This document shows positions 37,895-46,238 of a stretch of DNA of 64,000 bases, piece by piece (the stretch's first letter is position 1; every line of letters starts with the position of its first letter). The DNA is from Lutimaribacter degradans. Its GTDB lineage: Bacteria > Pseudomonadota > Alphaproteobacteria > Rhodobacterales > Rhodobacteraceae. The stretch is from the NCBI RefSeq assembly GCF_023703375.1, contig NZ_JAMQGO010000013.1, positions 1-64,000 of the forward strand, given 5' to 3'. The notes under the pieces were generated by a model, which was not told the origin of the DNA, searched no databases, and saw nothing but the letters and a program-made list of their open reading frames with translations. Position numbers and translations under genes: made by a program.

Positions 37895-40540
37895 TCAGAA
37901 GTTCAGCGACAGGTCGCGGTGATCCGACTGGCAGCGCGCCAGGTACAGGGCCTGTTCGCGCGTAAGGCTGTCTTGCACGCGCACGCCCAGCGACCCGCGA
38001 ATGGCTGCCACATAGGCCGACAGCGGCTCTTGCAACTGCGCCGCAGCAGCGGCGCGCCATTCCTGTTGTGCCGCGTAGGCCTGCACCGCGTCTTGGTGGT
38101 CGGCCAATGCCTCTTCACGCTCATCATCGCCCAGCGCCCGGCGCGCGCTTGACAGTGACCGCTTGATGTCGCGGGTGCCAGCAACCTCGTCCACGCGATC
38201 CTCGAAGACGTCGATGATCTCTTCACCCTCTTCGGGATCGGCGGTTTCGATTACCTCGCGCAAGCTCTCCAGTTCGGCCTGCAACGCATCGAAGCCCGCG
38301 TTCGATTCAAGCACCGCGAGAACCGCGGCGGCATCCTCATACGCATCATCGGCGTTCCTGCGATACGTGTTACGCGCTTTCAGCTCGGCGTTGATCAGGT
38401 CACTGAAAGCTGCGTAATCATCCCCCCAGCTTTCGGGAATGGTGGCGCGCAGCGCCTCGATCTCGGCCAGATCGCTGTCCAATAGCGCCTGAAGCTCGGC
38501 CTTGCGGGCGTCCATGGCGGGGTCGCGCATGCGTTGTATCATGGTCTTCAGCTCTTCGGCTTCTTCCTCAAGACCGCGAATTTCACGCTCGATCCGGCGG
38601 ACATTGGCGAGCTTTGGGCGGAACTCGCCCGCAGCCGCGCGCACGGCGGCATAGGTCGTGTCGATCTCGGCCAGGCTGGTCAGCGCCGTGTCGGCGCTTT
38701 CCAGCGCGTCGCCCAGGTCATCGGCCAGATCGTCCGGCAACACTGCAAGTTGCTGTGCGCGCATCCGCTCCAGCGCGCCCCGTTCGGCCCCATCTGCCAC
38801 CTGTTCGGCGGAATAGGCGTCAAGACAATACTGGAACCGCGGGTTTCGCGGTGGCGGCGCGGAATCCGACAAAAGGCTGACCCGGTTGGGCAGGTAGTTC
38901 ACAAGTTGCGGTGACGCACCGACGATGCCAAGCGCAAGCAACTGCAAGGCGATGAACGGAATTACCCCCTTGTATATCTGCAACGTCCGCACCGAAGCCG
39001 GCGCCACCCCACGCAAGTAGAACAACGCAAAGCCGAATGGTGGCGTCAGGAAACTGGTCTGGATGTTCAGGCCGATCATCACGCCCAGCCAGACGGCGGT
39101 AATATTGGCCGACGGGTCGGCCAGCAGGATCGGCGCCACAATCGGCACCACGACCACCGCGATCTCGATGAAGTCCAGGAAGAAGCCCAGAACGAAGATC
39201 ACGGTCATCACGATAACGAATTTCATCCAGAACCCACCGGGCAGAGAGTTCAGGAACTCGCGCACCAGCTCTTCGCCGCCAAAGGCCCGGAACGCCGCCG
39301 TCAGCATCGCGGCCCCGAGCAGGATGATGAACACCAGCGACGTGGTCTTTGCCGTTTCCAACATCACGCCCTGCAGGGTGTTATCGATGCGCAGCGTGCG
39401 CGCGCCACTCCACAAAAGAGAGGCCACCAAGATCGCCGCACCCACGGCGCCGATGGTAATTCCTGTGAAATCCTCGGGCGTGTTGGCCGCTTTAATGTTC
39501 ATTTCGTAGTTGGACAGCGCAAAGACAATCACCGCGATACCGGCAATGGCCATCAACGCGGGCATGTATTTGCCCCTGTCATTGTCATACAATCGGTACC
39601 CCGCCATCACCAGCGCCCCGGCGGCACCCACGGCACCCGCCTGGTTCACGGTGGCAATGCCCGCGATGATCGAACCCAGCACCAGAAAGATAAGGGCCAG
39701 CGGTGGAATCAGCGTCAGCGCCACGGTGGCCCAGAAACGCCGGTCATACTTGCCCTCGTAGGACACGGCCGGGGCCGACTTGGGGCGGATGATGGCGAAA
39801 ACGAGGATGTAGAGCATGTAAAGCCCCACCAGCACCATTCCCGGCACGAAGGCCCCAAGGAACATTTCGCCCGCGCTTGTCGAACTCACGTCGAATTCCG
39901 AGGGCATCGAAATTTCGCCCGTTGCCGCCTTGTGCAACGCCTTGCGTGCCGTCGAGGCCTGGTCGGTGGCCGAGGCCAACTGGTCAGCGAGGATGATCAG
40001 CACGATCGAGGGCGGGATGATCTGCCCCAACGTCCCCGAAGCCGAGATCGTGCCCGTTGCCAAGGGCGCAGAATAGTTGCTTCGCAGCATCGCGGGCAGC
40101 GAGATAAGGCCCATCGCCACCACCGTTGCGCCGACGATGCCGGTCGTGGCGGCCAGCAGCGCGCCCACGAAAACCACGGAAATGCCCAGCCCGCCCGGCA
40201 CCGGGCCGAAGAGCTGCGCCATGGTAACCAGCAGGTCTTCGGCGATTTTCGACCGCTGCAACATCAGGCCCATGAAGATGAACAGCGGAATGGCGATCAG
40301 CGTATCTCGCTCGACCTCCCAATAGACGCCTCGAAGGTTAAGAACCCCCGCAGACAGCCACTGTGACGGCCCACCGGAATGGAAATAGGCATCGGCATTG
40401 CCGGCAAACAAGTAGCCCGCGCCGGCCGCCAGCCCGATCGAAATGATCGCAGCCCCCGGCAAGGCAAACGCCACCGGATAGCCCGAACCCAGCGCCGTCG
40501 CCATGAGAAGAACCAGGATGAGTAGGAAAAAAAGTTCCAT
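37895..40540 (-). CDS. TRAP transporter large permease with long C-terminal coiled-coil domain
   Basis: The 881-residue protein is a DctM/FcbT3-type permease for about the first 550 residues: many hydrophobic helices, SASGTLGQIIPPSIVLIILADQ and the late TSFLTPPFGFALFYLRGVAP motif. A charged, helix-rich C-terminal region of about 315 residues (565-881) follows. It has heptad-like Leu/Ala spacing (ELESLREVIETADPEEGEEI, IRGLEEEAEELKTMIQRM), and the ordinary permease family ends before it. The reading frame is continuous, so this is a real fusion or extension, perhaps for scaffolding or regulation. It is coupled to the small permease (12-base gap) and ends in a terminator. Confidence 0.88.
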   Translation of the reverse strand: MELFFLLILVLLMATALGSGYPVAFALPGAAIISIGLAAGAGYLFAGNADAYFHSGGPSQWLSAGVLNLRGVYWEVERDTLIAIPLFIFMGLMLQRSKIAEDLLVTMAQLFGPVPGGLGISVVFVGALLAATTGIVGATVVAMGLISLPAMLRSNYSAPLATGTISASGTLGQIIPPSIVLIILADQLASATDQASTARKALHKAATGEISMPSEFDVSSTSAGEMFLGAFVPGMVLVGLYMLYILVFAIIRPKSAPAVSYEGKYDRRFWATVALTLIPPLALIFLVLGSIIAGIATVNQAGAVGAAGALVMAGYRLYDNDRGKYMPALMAIAGIAVIVFALSNYEMNIKAANTPEDFTGITIGAVGAAILVASLLWSGARTLRIDNTLQGVMLETAKTTSLVFIILLGAAMLTAAFRAFGGEELVREFLNSLPGGFWMKFVIVMTVIFVLGFFLDFIEIAVVVVPIVAPILLADPSANITAVWLGVMIGLNIQTSFLTPPFGFALFYLRGVAPASVRTLQIYKGVIPFIALQLLALGIVGASPQLVNYLPNRVSLLSDSAPPPRNPRFQYCLDAYSAEQVADGAERGALERMRAQQLAVLPDDLADDLGDALESADTALTSLAEIDTTYAAVRAAAGEFRPKLANVRRIEREIRGLEEEAEELKTMIQRMRDPAMDARKAELQALLDSDLAEIEALRATIPESWGDDYAAFSDLINAELKARNTYRRNADDAYEDAAAVLAVLESNAGFDALQAELESLREVIETADPEEGEEIIDVFEDRVDEVAGTRDIKRSLSSARRALGDDEREEALADHQDAVQAYAAQQEWRAAAAAQLQEPLSAYVAAIRGSLGVRVQDSLTREQALYLARCQSDHRDLSLNF

Positions 40541-40552
40541 ATGCGCTGCCCC

Positions 40553-41551
40553 TTACGTGGTCACGGCGTTGTGGTCGCGATGGCCGGGCTCATCCCGGTA
40601 ATCGGCCACGGCCTCAAGCAGGTAGCTGACAAACTGGATCAGCATGGTGACGGCAAAAATTCCAAGAAACGCCGCCATCTGGTATTTCACGAACATGCCC
40701 GTGCCGCCGGTTTGCGTGACTTCGAAATTCGTGATCGGGCTGTTGATGATCGACTGCCTGCCGTTCAACCCGACTGCCAGGATCACCCATGCGGTCGACA
40801 TGCCAAGCAGGATCGAACCCGCCGCGTTCACAAATCCCTTTGTCGTGCGTCCGAAGCCCGCATACAGAACATCGACCCGCACATGCCCCTCGTCGAACAG
40901 CGTGTAGGCCGAGGCGAACAGGAACAGCGCCGCGTACCAATAACGCACCAGGTCGCCCATCAGGGCCTGTTCATAGGAAAAAACGAAGCGCGAGATCACG
41001 ATCAGCAATTCGGCCATCACGATCAACAGCGCCAGCCATTGGAACCCCAGCGTGCGGGTAAACAGGCCGATAACAAAGCCTGCAACGATCAGCGGCACGT
41101 GAATGTTTGGTCCCACCTGGCGCGCTCGGGCAAAAAAGCGTGCCGCTTCTTCATCCATGAAATACAAGAACAGCTGTTCCACCCGCATGAATGCGATGGT
41201 CGCATCGACGATGCCCACCAACAACACGGCCCAGAATACGCTTCGGATCAGGTAACAGTTGAAGCTGTGGATGCGGCGGGCATCCCATCGCAGGGCCTGG
41301 TAGGGCGTGCGCAGCACGTAGATCGCAGCAAGTGCGACAGCCGCCACGAAAACACCCGCATGCACCCAGCCTGCGGGCCCCGCCGCGCCCGAAAGAAAGG
41401 CGCTCGTGCCGGGAAATCCATATGCCACCACGAGTATGTTGTTGATCAAGAAGGCCGCCAGAACACCCAGCATCCCCCATCCGAAGATTCGAATGGCAAG
41501 AGCGGGTTCTCCTGTGCGGGCAATGTCCGTCGGATCGCTGACGCTGGTCAT
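40553..41551 (-). CDS. TRAP transporter small permease, enlarged type
   Basis: The 332-residue membrane protein has two parts. An N-terminal half carries several helices (FGWGMLGVLAAFLINNILVV and ALAAIYVLRTPYQALRW). The C-terminal half has the DctQ four-helix pattern with DEGHVRVDVLYAGFGRTTKG, the counterpart of the usual EKGHV-I-EL motif. This is about twice the size of a normal DctQ, as seen in the TakP/FcbT2 branch. An AGGTGA site precedes ATG 41551. It joins the large permease to form the sodium-coupled membrane part of the importer. Transcription must pass the hairpin at 41630-41653. Confidence 0.85.
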   Translation of the reverse strand: MTSVSDPTDIARTGEPALAIRIFGWGMLGVLAAFLINNILVVAYGFPGTSAFLSGAAGPAGWVHAGVFVAAVALAAIYVLRTPYQALRWDARRIHSFNCYLIRSVFWAVLLVGIVDATIAFMRVEQLFLYFMDEEAARFFARARQVGPNIHVPLIVAGFVIGLFTRTLGFQWLALLIVMAELLIVISRFVFSYEQALMGDLVRYWYAALFLFASAYTLFDEGHVRVDVLYAGFGRTTKGFVNAAGSILLGMSTAWVILAVGLNGRQSIINSPITNFEVTQTGGTGMFVKYQMAAFLGIFAVTMLIQFVSYLLEAVADYRDEPGHRDHNAVTT

Positions 41552-41629
41552 TGTCTCACCTGTTGCAATCGGCAGGTCGCCGCCGAGAACAGCCACGCCG
41601 ACCGAATGATTGTTTTTTTATAGGTAGCC

Positions 41630-41653
41630 AAAAGAGCGGGGCCGCAGCCCCGC
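41630..41653 (-). terminator. Terminator-like hairpin between TRAP binding-protein and permease genes
   Basis: A perfect GCGGGGC/GCCCCGC stem with a four-base loop is followed in the minus-strand RNA by UCUUUU. It lies 30 bases past the binding-protein stop and 79 bases before the small permease start. It probably lets more binding protein than permease be made, by partial termination or 3'-end protection. Confidence 0.65.
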
Positions 41654-41682
41654 CCTTGATATTCCATAGCTCGAAAGCGGAC

Positions 41683-42771
41683 TCAGCCGATGCCAAGCAC
41701 CCGGTTGCGCTGGTTCACGAAAGTGCCCTCGAACAGCGCCATGGCGTTGCCGATCTCTCTGAGGTTGGCTTGGAAAGCATCGTCGATTTCAGCCGCCAGG
41801 GCCGAGTGGTCGCGCACCTCGGCAAAAACTTCTGCAGCGGCTTCTCCGAAACCGTCCCAGACGTCTTCGTTGAAGTTACGGACTTCGACACCCTGTTCGT
41901 CGATCAGACGTTGCAGGTATTCGCCGTTCAGCGCGGCAGCTTCGTCGAAAGAGTTGGCGTGCTCTTCGTTGCATGCGGCAACCAGGACGTCTTTTTCCCA
42001 ATCCGAAAGTTCGCCCCACCAACTCGCGTTCATGCCGAAGGCCAGTCCACCACCGGGCTCGTGCATGCCGCCGGTGTAGTAGTATTCGGCCGCTTCGTAG
42101 AACTTCATGAAGTAATCATTGTAGGGGCCGACCCACTCGGTCGCGTCGATCGAGCCGGAAACAAGGTTTTCATAGATCTGGCCACCCGGCAGCGATACGG
42201 TCGATGCGCCCATCTTGGACATCACGTTACCGCCCAGGCCCGGGATGCGCATCTTGAGCCCTTTGAAATCATCAGGGCTTTCGATTTCCTTGTTGAACCA
42301 GCCACCCGCCTGCGTACCGGTCGCGCCACATGGCAGCGACTTGAGGCCGAAATCACCTGCCAGCTTGTCCCACAGCGCCTGCCCGCCCTTATACTTGATC
42401 CAGGCGTTCCATTCGGTCGTGGTCATACCGAATGGCACCGAGGTGAAGTATGCAAAGCTCGGATGCTTGCCGACCCAGTAATAATCGGCGCCGATATAGG
42501 CTTGGCTGTTGCCCGAGGCGACCTCGTCAAACACGTCGAACGCGCCCACACGCTCGCCGGCCGCAAAGTATTCCACGTTGAAACGGCCTTCTGAGATTTC
42601 GCCGATGCGCTGCGCCAGGCGCTGCGCCGAGGTGCCAAGGCCGGGGAAATCGCGTGGCCAGGTCGACACGATCGTCAACTGGCGGGCGCCTTGCGCAACA
42701 GCCGGGGCCGCCAGGGCAACCGACCCCGCACCAGCAAAGGCTGCCCCCTTAAGGAACTTACGTCTTTCCAT
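41683..42771 (-). CDS. TRAP transporter solute-binding protein, TakP/FcbT1-like
   Basis: The 362-residue periplasmic protein starts MERRKFLKGAAFAGAGSVAL, a twin-arginine-like signal peptide ending near AVAQ. The mature part shows the TakP-type pattern: GGWFNKEIESPDDFKGLKMR, PGGQIYENLVSGSIDATEWV and EYYYTGGMHEPG. TakP from Rhodobacter binds 2-oxo acids with a cation, and FcbT1 relatives bind aromatic carboxylates, so the ligand is probably a carboxylate but not fixed. The ATG has a GGGAGG site eight bases upstream; the open frame beyond it has none. It is the first gene of the operon leading to both permeases. Confidence 0.9.
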   Translation of the reverse strand: MERRKFLKGAAFAGAGSVALAAPAVAQGARQLTIVSTWPRDFPGLGTSAQRLAQRIGEISEGRFNVEYFAAGERVGAFDVFDEVASGNSQAYIGADYYWVGKHPSFAYFTSVPFGMTTTEWNAWIKYKGGQALWDKLAGDFGLKSLPCGATGTQAGGWFNKEIESPDDFKGLKMRIPGLGGNVMSKMGASTVSLPGGQIYENLVSGSIDATEWVGPYNDYFMKFYEAAEYYYTGGMHEPGGGLAFGMNASWWGELSDWEKDVLVAACNEEHANSFDEAAALNGEYLQRLIDEQGVEVRNFNEDVWDGFGEAAAEVFAEVRDHSALAAEIDDAFQANLREIGNAMALFEGTFVNQRNRVLGIG

Positions 42772-43126
42772 CTTTTTTCCTCCCGTTAGACGGACGTCTT
42801 TATTTTTTATAATGCCCGGGTTTTTAGGACACCTCGCCGCTGTTGGCACGGCTTTGGAAATGGGCGCCCCCTCCCGGGTCATCGTCAGGAAAACGTATCA
42901 GGATCGAGACACGGGTAAAGAAAAAGCTGCACCGAAACCCGAAATGACCGCATTTTCAGGGTGGGAAGCAAACGAGCCAGCTATTCAAACAGACGAAAAA
43001 ATAGGCACTTGCGCGTTGATGCGACAAATTATTGCGCTTTCCCGCATCCCTACCTGCCTGAACATCCCGTGATTGAAAAAAGTTTTTGCGCCGCAACGGC
43101 AGCCCAACGGTGGAAACGCATTCTTA

Positions 43127-43143
43127 TTGCGAATCGATCTCAA
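43127..43143. promoter_or_regulatory. Fur/Mur-like box upstream of the metal ABC importer
   Basis: TTGCGAATCGATCTCAA matches 13 of 17 positions of the Fur-type palindrome TTGAGAATGATTCTCAA. A second copy of TTGCGAAT starts at 43155, exactly 28 bases on and inside the promoter spacer. Position ahead of a metal importer fits repression by a Fur-family protein such as the alphaproteobacterial manganese regulator Mur. Confidence 0.5.
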
Positions 43144-43148
43144 ATACA

Positions 43149-43177
43149 TTGACCTTGCGAATGACTTGCACTATCAA
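43149..43177 (+). promoter_or_regulatory. Candidate sigma70 promoter of the metal ABC operon
   Basis: TTGACC (43149-43154), a 17-base spacer and TATCAA (43172-43177) lie 52 bases before the first gene. The spacer contains TTGCGAATGACTTGCA, part of the Fur-like pair. The 457-base gap 42772-43228 also holds the divergent TRAP operon's control region; I recognise no gene in it. Confidence 0.55.
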
Positions 43178-43228
43178 TTTCTTTACACGCTTTCCTCACA
43201 ACATCGCAGCCCGACGGGAACACTTTGC

Positions 43229-44185
43229 ATGATCGTAACGAAAAGAGCGTTTCTGGCCGGTGGCGCGGCCTTTGTCACGACGCTGGCGGCGGGTCGCGCC
43301 ACCACGCAAGAACGGCTGACCGTTGTGGCGACGACAGGCATGATCGCCGACGCGGCGCGGCAGGTTGGCGGTGAGTTGATCGAGGTGCGCGGATTGATGG
43401 GCCCCGGCGTCGATCCGCACGCCTATCGCCAGACCCGCACCGATATCGTGGCAATGGCCAATTCCGACCTGGTGCTGTGGAACGGCCTATACCTCGAAGC
43501 GCAGATGGAAGAATTCTTGCTGGAACTCGGCCAGGACCGCCCCGTTGTCGCCGTTGCCGAAGCCATGCCGGACAACCTTTTGATCGGATCCGACGATTAT
43601 GAAGGGCGCCACGACCCGCATATCTGGATGGATCCAAACCTCTGGTCGCGCGTTGTCATCACCATCCGCGACGCCCTGATCGCGGCGTATCCCGCGGGCA
43701 CCGAAAACTTCATCGCCAATGCAGATGCCTACCTGACCCAACTGCAAGAGTTGGCGCGTTATACGTCTAAGGTGCTGACCTCGATTCCCCCCGAACGTCG
43801 CATCCTTCTGACCTCGCATGATGCATTCAGCTATTTCGGAAATGCCTACGGTTTTGAGGTGGTTGGCATCCAGGGCATATCGACTGAATCTGAGGCCGGT
43901 TTGCAGCGCATCGCAGAACTTGTCGATTTCCTTGTCACGCGCGATATCGGGGCGGTCTTTGTCGAAACATCGGTGTCCGACCGCAATATTCGTGCCCTGA
44001 TCGAAGGGGCACAGGCCAGGGGCCACGAGGTTGTTATAGGTGGCGCGCTTTACTCTGACGCGATGGGCCAGCCCGACACCTACGAGGGAACCTATGTTGG
44101 CATGATCGACGCGAACGCCACGACGGTCGCCCGCGCCCTGGGCGGCACCGCGCCCGACACAGGCATGCAGGGGTTGTTGAATTGA
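43229..44185 (+). CDS. Metal ABC transporter solute-binding protein (TroA/SitA-type)
   Basis: The 318-residue protein has an N-terminal secretion signal (KRAFLAGGAAFVTTLAAG) and the cluster A-I metal-binding fold. Likely ligands are His64 (VDPHAY), His131 (HDPHIWMD), His197 (SHDAFSYF) and Asp277 (YSDAMG), the HHHD set of TroA. TroA binds zinc and manganese; the strictly manganese PsaA type has Glu at the third place. The start was chosen at the signal peptide, not the longer upstream frame, which lacks a leader and crosses the promoter. It heads a four-gene operon with an ATPase and two permeases. Confidence 0.9.
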   Translation: MIVTKRAFLAGGAAFVTTLAAGRATTQERLTVVATTGMIADAARQVGGELIEVRGLMGPGVDPHAYRQTRTDIVAMANSDLVLWNGLYLEAQMEEFLLELGQDRPVVAVAEAMPDNLLIGSDDYEGRHDPHIWMDPNLWSRVVITIRDALIAAYPAGTENFIANADAYLTQLQELARYTSKVLTSIPPERRILLTSHDAFSYFGNAYGFEVVGIQGISTESEAGLQRIAELVDFLVTRDIGAVFVETSVSDRNIRALIEGAQARGHEVVIGGALYSDAMGQPDTYEGTYVGMIDANATTVARALGGTAPDTGMQGLLN

Positions 44186-45027
44186 ACCGGCCCGCCACCC
44201 CGCTATCAAGCCAGCCAACCCTCGCCAGCCGCGACGGACGGCCCTACGCGCAAGTTGAAACCGTGCCGGCACACGCGCCGCTGGCGATCCGGGGCGTGAC
44301 CGTGTCCTACGGGGAAAAACCGGCCGTGTTCTCGGTCGATGCAACCTTTCCGGCCCAATCCATGTCGGCCATCATCGGCCCGAACGGCGCCGGCAAATCC
44401 ACGCTTCTCAAGGCCGCGCTTGGCGTGATCCCGCGCCTCTCGGGCGAGGTGTATGTTTACGGTCAGCCCGTTGCAAAGGCACGCGCGCGTATCGCCTACG
44501 TCCCGCAACGCGCCAGCGTCGACTGGGATTTCCCAACGACGGTCATGGATGTCGTCCAGATGGGCCTGTATCGCAAGGTTGGCCTGCTGGGGCGTCTGGG
44601 CGGGCAGATGAAGGCCCACGCGCAAGACTGCCTTGAACGTGTTGGCATGGCGGATTGCGCCAAGCGCCAGATCGGGCAGCTTTCGGGCGGTCAACAGCAA
44701 CGTGTTTTCCTGGCACGCGCCTTGGCGCAGGATGCCGATCTCTACTTGCTCGACGAACCATTCGCCGGCGTCGATGCCGCGACCGAACGCGCGATCATCG
44801 ACGTGTTGAAACTGCTGAAATCCGAAGGCAAGGCCATCGTCGCGGTACATCACGACCTGTCGACGGTGCGCGACTATTTCGACCATGCCTTTCTGATCAA
44901 CGTGCGCCGCATTGCAGAGGGCCCGGTCGACGACGCTTTCACCCCCGAGGTCTTGCAAGCCACCTATGGCGGGCGATTGGCCAGCACCCATCTCGATGAA
45001 TTGTCCAGTCCGGGCACCCGGAGATGA
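44182..45027 (+). CDS. Metal ABC transporter ATP-binding protein
   Basis: The 281-residue ATPase has Walker A GPNGAGKST near residue 71, signature LSGGQQQR, Walker B YLLDEPFAGVD and the switch His. The apparent start is TTG at 44182, overlapping the previous stop; no ATG fits upstream of the conserved fold, so translation is probably coupled. It powers metal import through the two permeases encoded next. The last bases overlap the following gene by ATGA. Confidence 0.93.
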   Translation: MNRPATPLSSQPTLASRDGRPYAQVETVPAHAPLAIRGVTVSYGEKPAVFSVDATFPAQSMSAIIGPNGAGKSTLLKAALGVIPRLSGEVYVYGQPVAKARARIAYVPQRASVDWDFPTTVMDVVQMGLYRKVGLLGRLGGQMKAHAQDCLERVGMADCAKRQIGQLSGGQQQRVFLARALAQDADLYLLDEPFAGVDAATERAIIDVLKLLKSEGKAIVAVHHDLSTVRDYFDHAFLINVRRIAEGPVDDAFTPEVLQATYGGRLASTHLDELSSPGTRR

Positions 45028-46238
45028 CCTCGTTTTTCGACGCAGTAACGCTCCAGGCGGGCTATAACGCGGCGCTTGTGGCGATAGGCGCCGGGCTTCT
45101 GGGGTTTGCGGCCGGCGCGTCGGGCACGTTCCTGTTCCTGCGAAAACGGGCCCTTGTTTCGGATGCGGTCGCACATGCCACGTTGCCGGGTGTGGGCCTG
45201 GCCTTTATCATGATGGTGGCGCTTGGCGGCGACGGGCGCAACCTTTTGGGCCTGCTTGCCGGGTCGGCCGCGACCGCCTGGCTTGGGCTTTTGATGATTG
45301 AATGGATCACTCGACGCACGCGGCTGGCCGAAGATGCGGCCATCGGCGCGGTTCTGGGTGTCTTCTTCGGCGTCGGTATCGTGCTGCTTACCGTCGTGCA
45401 AACCATGAGCGCGGGGCGACAGGCGGGGTTGGAAAGCTTTCTTCTGGGCGCAACTGCCGGGATGCTGCGTGAAGACGTTATTGTAATCGCCATTGGCGGC
45501 GCGCTTGCAGTGTTTGCCACTTGGCTGATGCGCAGACCGTTGACGCTGGTGTCATTTGACAGCGAATATGCTGCCGCCCTGGGCTATGATGTGCGGCGGA
45601 TCGACCTGATCATGATGGGGCTTGTAATGGCCGTCACCGTGATCGGGCTGAAGCTGGTTGGCCTGATCCTTATCGTGGCCTTGCTTATCATCCCGGCGGT
45701 GACCGCCCGTTTCTGGACCGAACGATCAACCCATGTGATATGGATCGCCGGCGCCCTGGGCGGTACGGCGGGCTATATCGGGGCGGCGATGTCGGCGACT
45801 GCACCGGCCTTGCCGACCGGGCCCATCATCGTTTTGGCTTCGGCCGCACTTTTCGTGATCTCGCTGTTTTTCGCACCGAGGCGCGGGGTTCTGGCCGCGA
45901 TCCTGCGCCACCGTCGGTTCCAGGCACGTGTGCACCGGCGGCAGGGGCTTTTGGCACTGGCGGCCCGCCACCCCATACACGAAGCCTTCACGCTGCGGCT
46001 GCTGCAGAGCGAGGGGCTTGTCCGCCGCGATGGCGTGCCGACCCCGGCCGGGCTTGCGCAGGCAGTCAAGGTTGCGCGCGACGAGAGCCGTTGGAAAATC
46101 GCACGCGAAATCCATCAAGACGCCGGCCTGACCGGGCGCTATGACGGGCTTACCCCTATCGAAGAGGTGTTCACCCCCGACGAGATCGCGGAATTCGATC
46201 ATCGCCTGGGGCCGCCCCGTGCCGTTGAGGCCAAATGA
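45024..46238 (+). CDS. Metal ABC transporter permease with C-terminal winged-helix-like domain
   Basis: The 404-residue protein is an ABC-3 permease for about 285 residues, with eight or so helices and LRKRALVSDAVAHATLPGVG near the start. It then continues for about 115 soluble residues. This tail (LLALAARHPIHEAFTLRLLQSEGLV, then DGVPTPAGLAQAVKVARDES and TPDEIAEFDHRLG) reads like the wHTH part of DtxR/MntR proteins. Such extended permeases are known in Tro/Mnt-type importers. The tail may sense metal or modulate transport; that is inference. It overlaps both neighbours by ATGA. Confidence 0.9.
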   Translation: MTSFFDAVTLQAGYNAALVAIGAGLLGFAAGASGTFLFLRKRALVSDAVAHATLPGVGLAFIMMVALGGDGRNLLGLLAGSAATAWLGLLMIEWITRRTRLAEDAAIGAVLGVFFGVGIVLLTVVQTMSAGRQAGLESFLLGATAGMLREDVIVIAIGGALAVFATWLMRRPLTLVSFDSEYAAALGYDVRRIDLIMMGLVMAVTVIGLKLVGLILIVALLIIPAVTARFWTERSTHVIWIAGALGGTAGYIGAAMSATAPALPTGPIIVLASAALFVISLFFAPRRGVLAAILRHRRFQARVHRRQGLLALAARHPIHEAFTLRLLQSEGLVRRDGVPTPAGLAQAVKVARDESRWKIAREIHQDAGLTGRYDGLTPIEEVFTPDEIAEFDHRLGPPRAVEAK

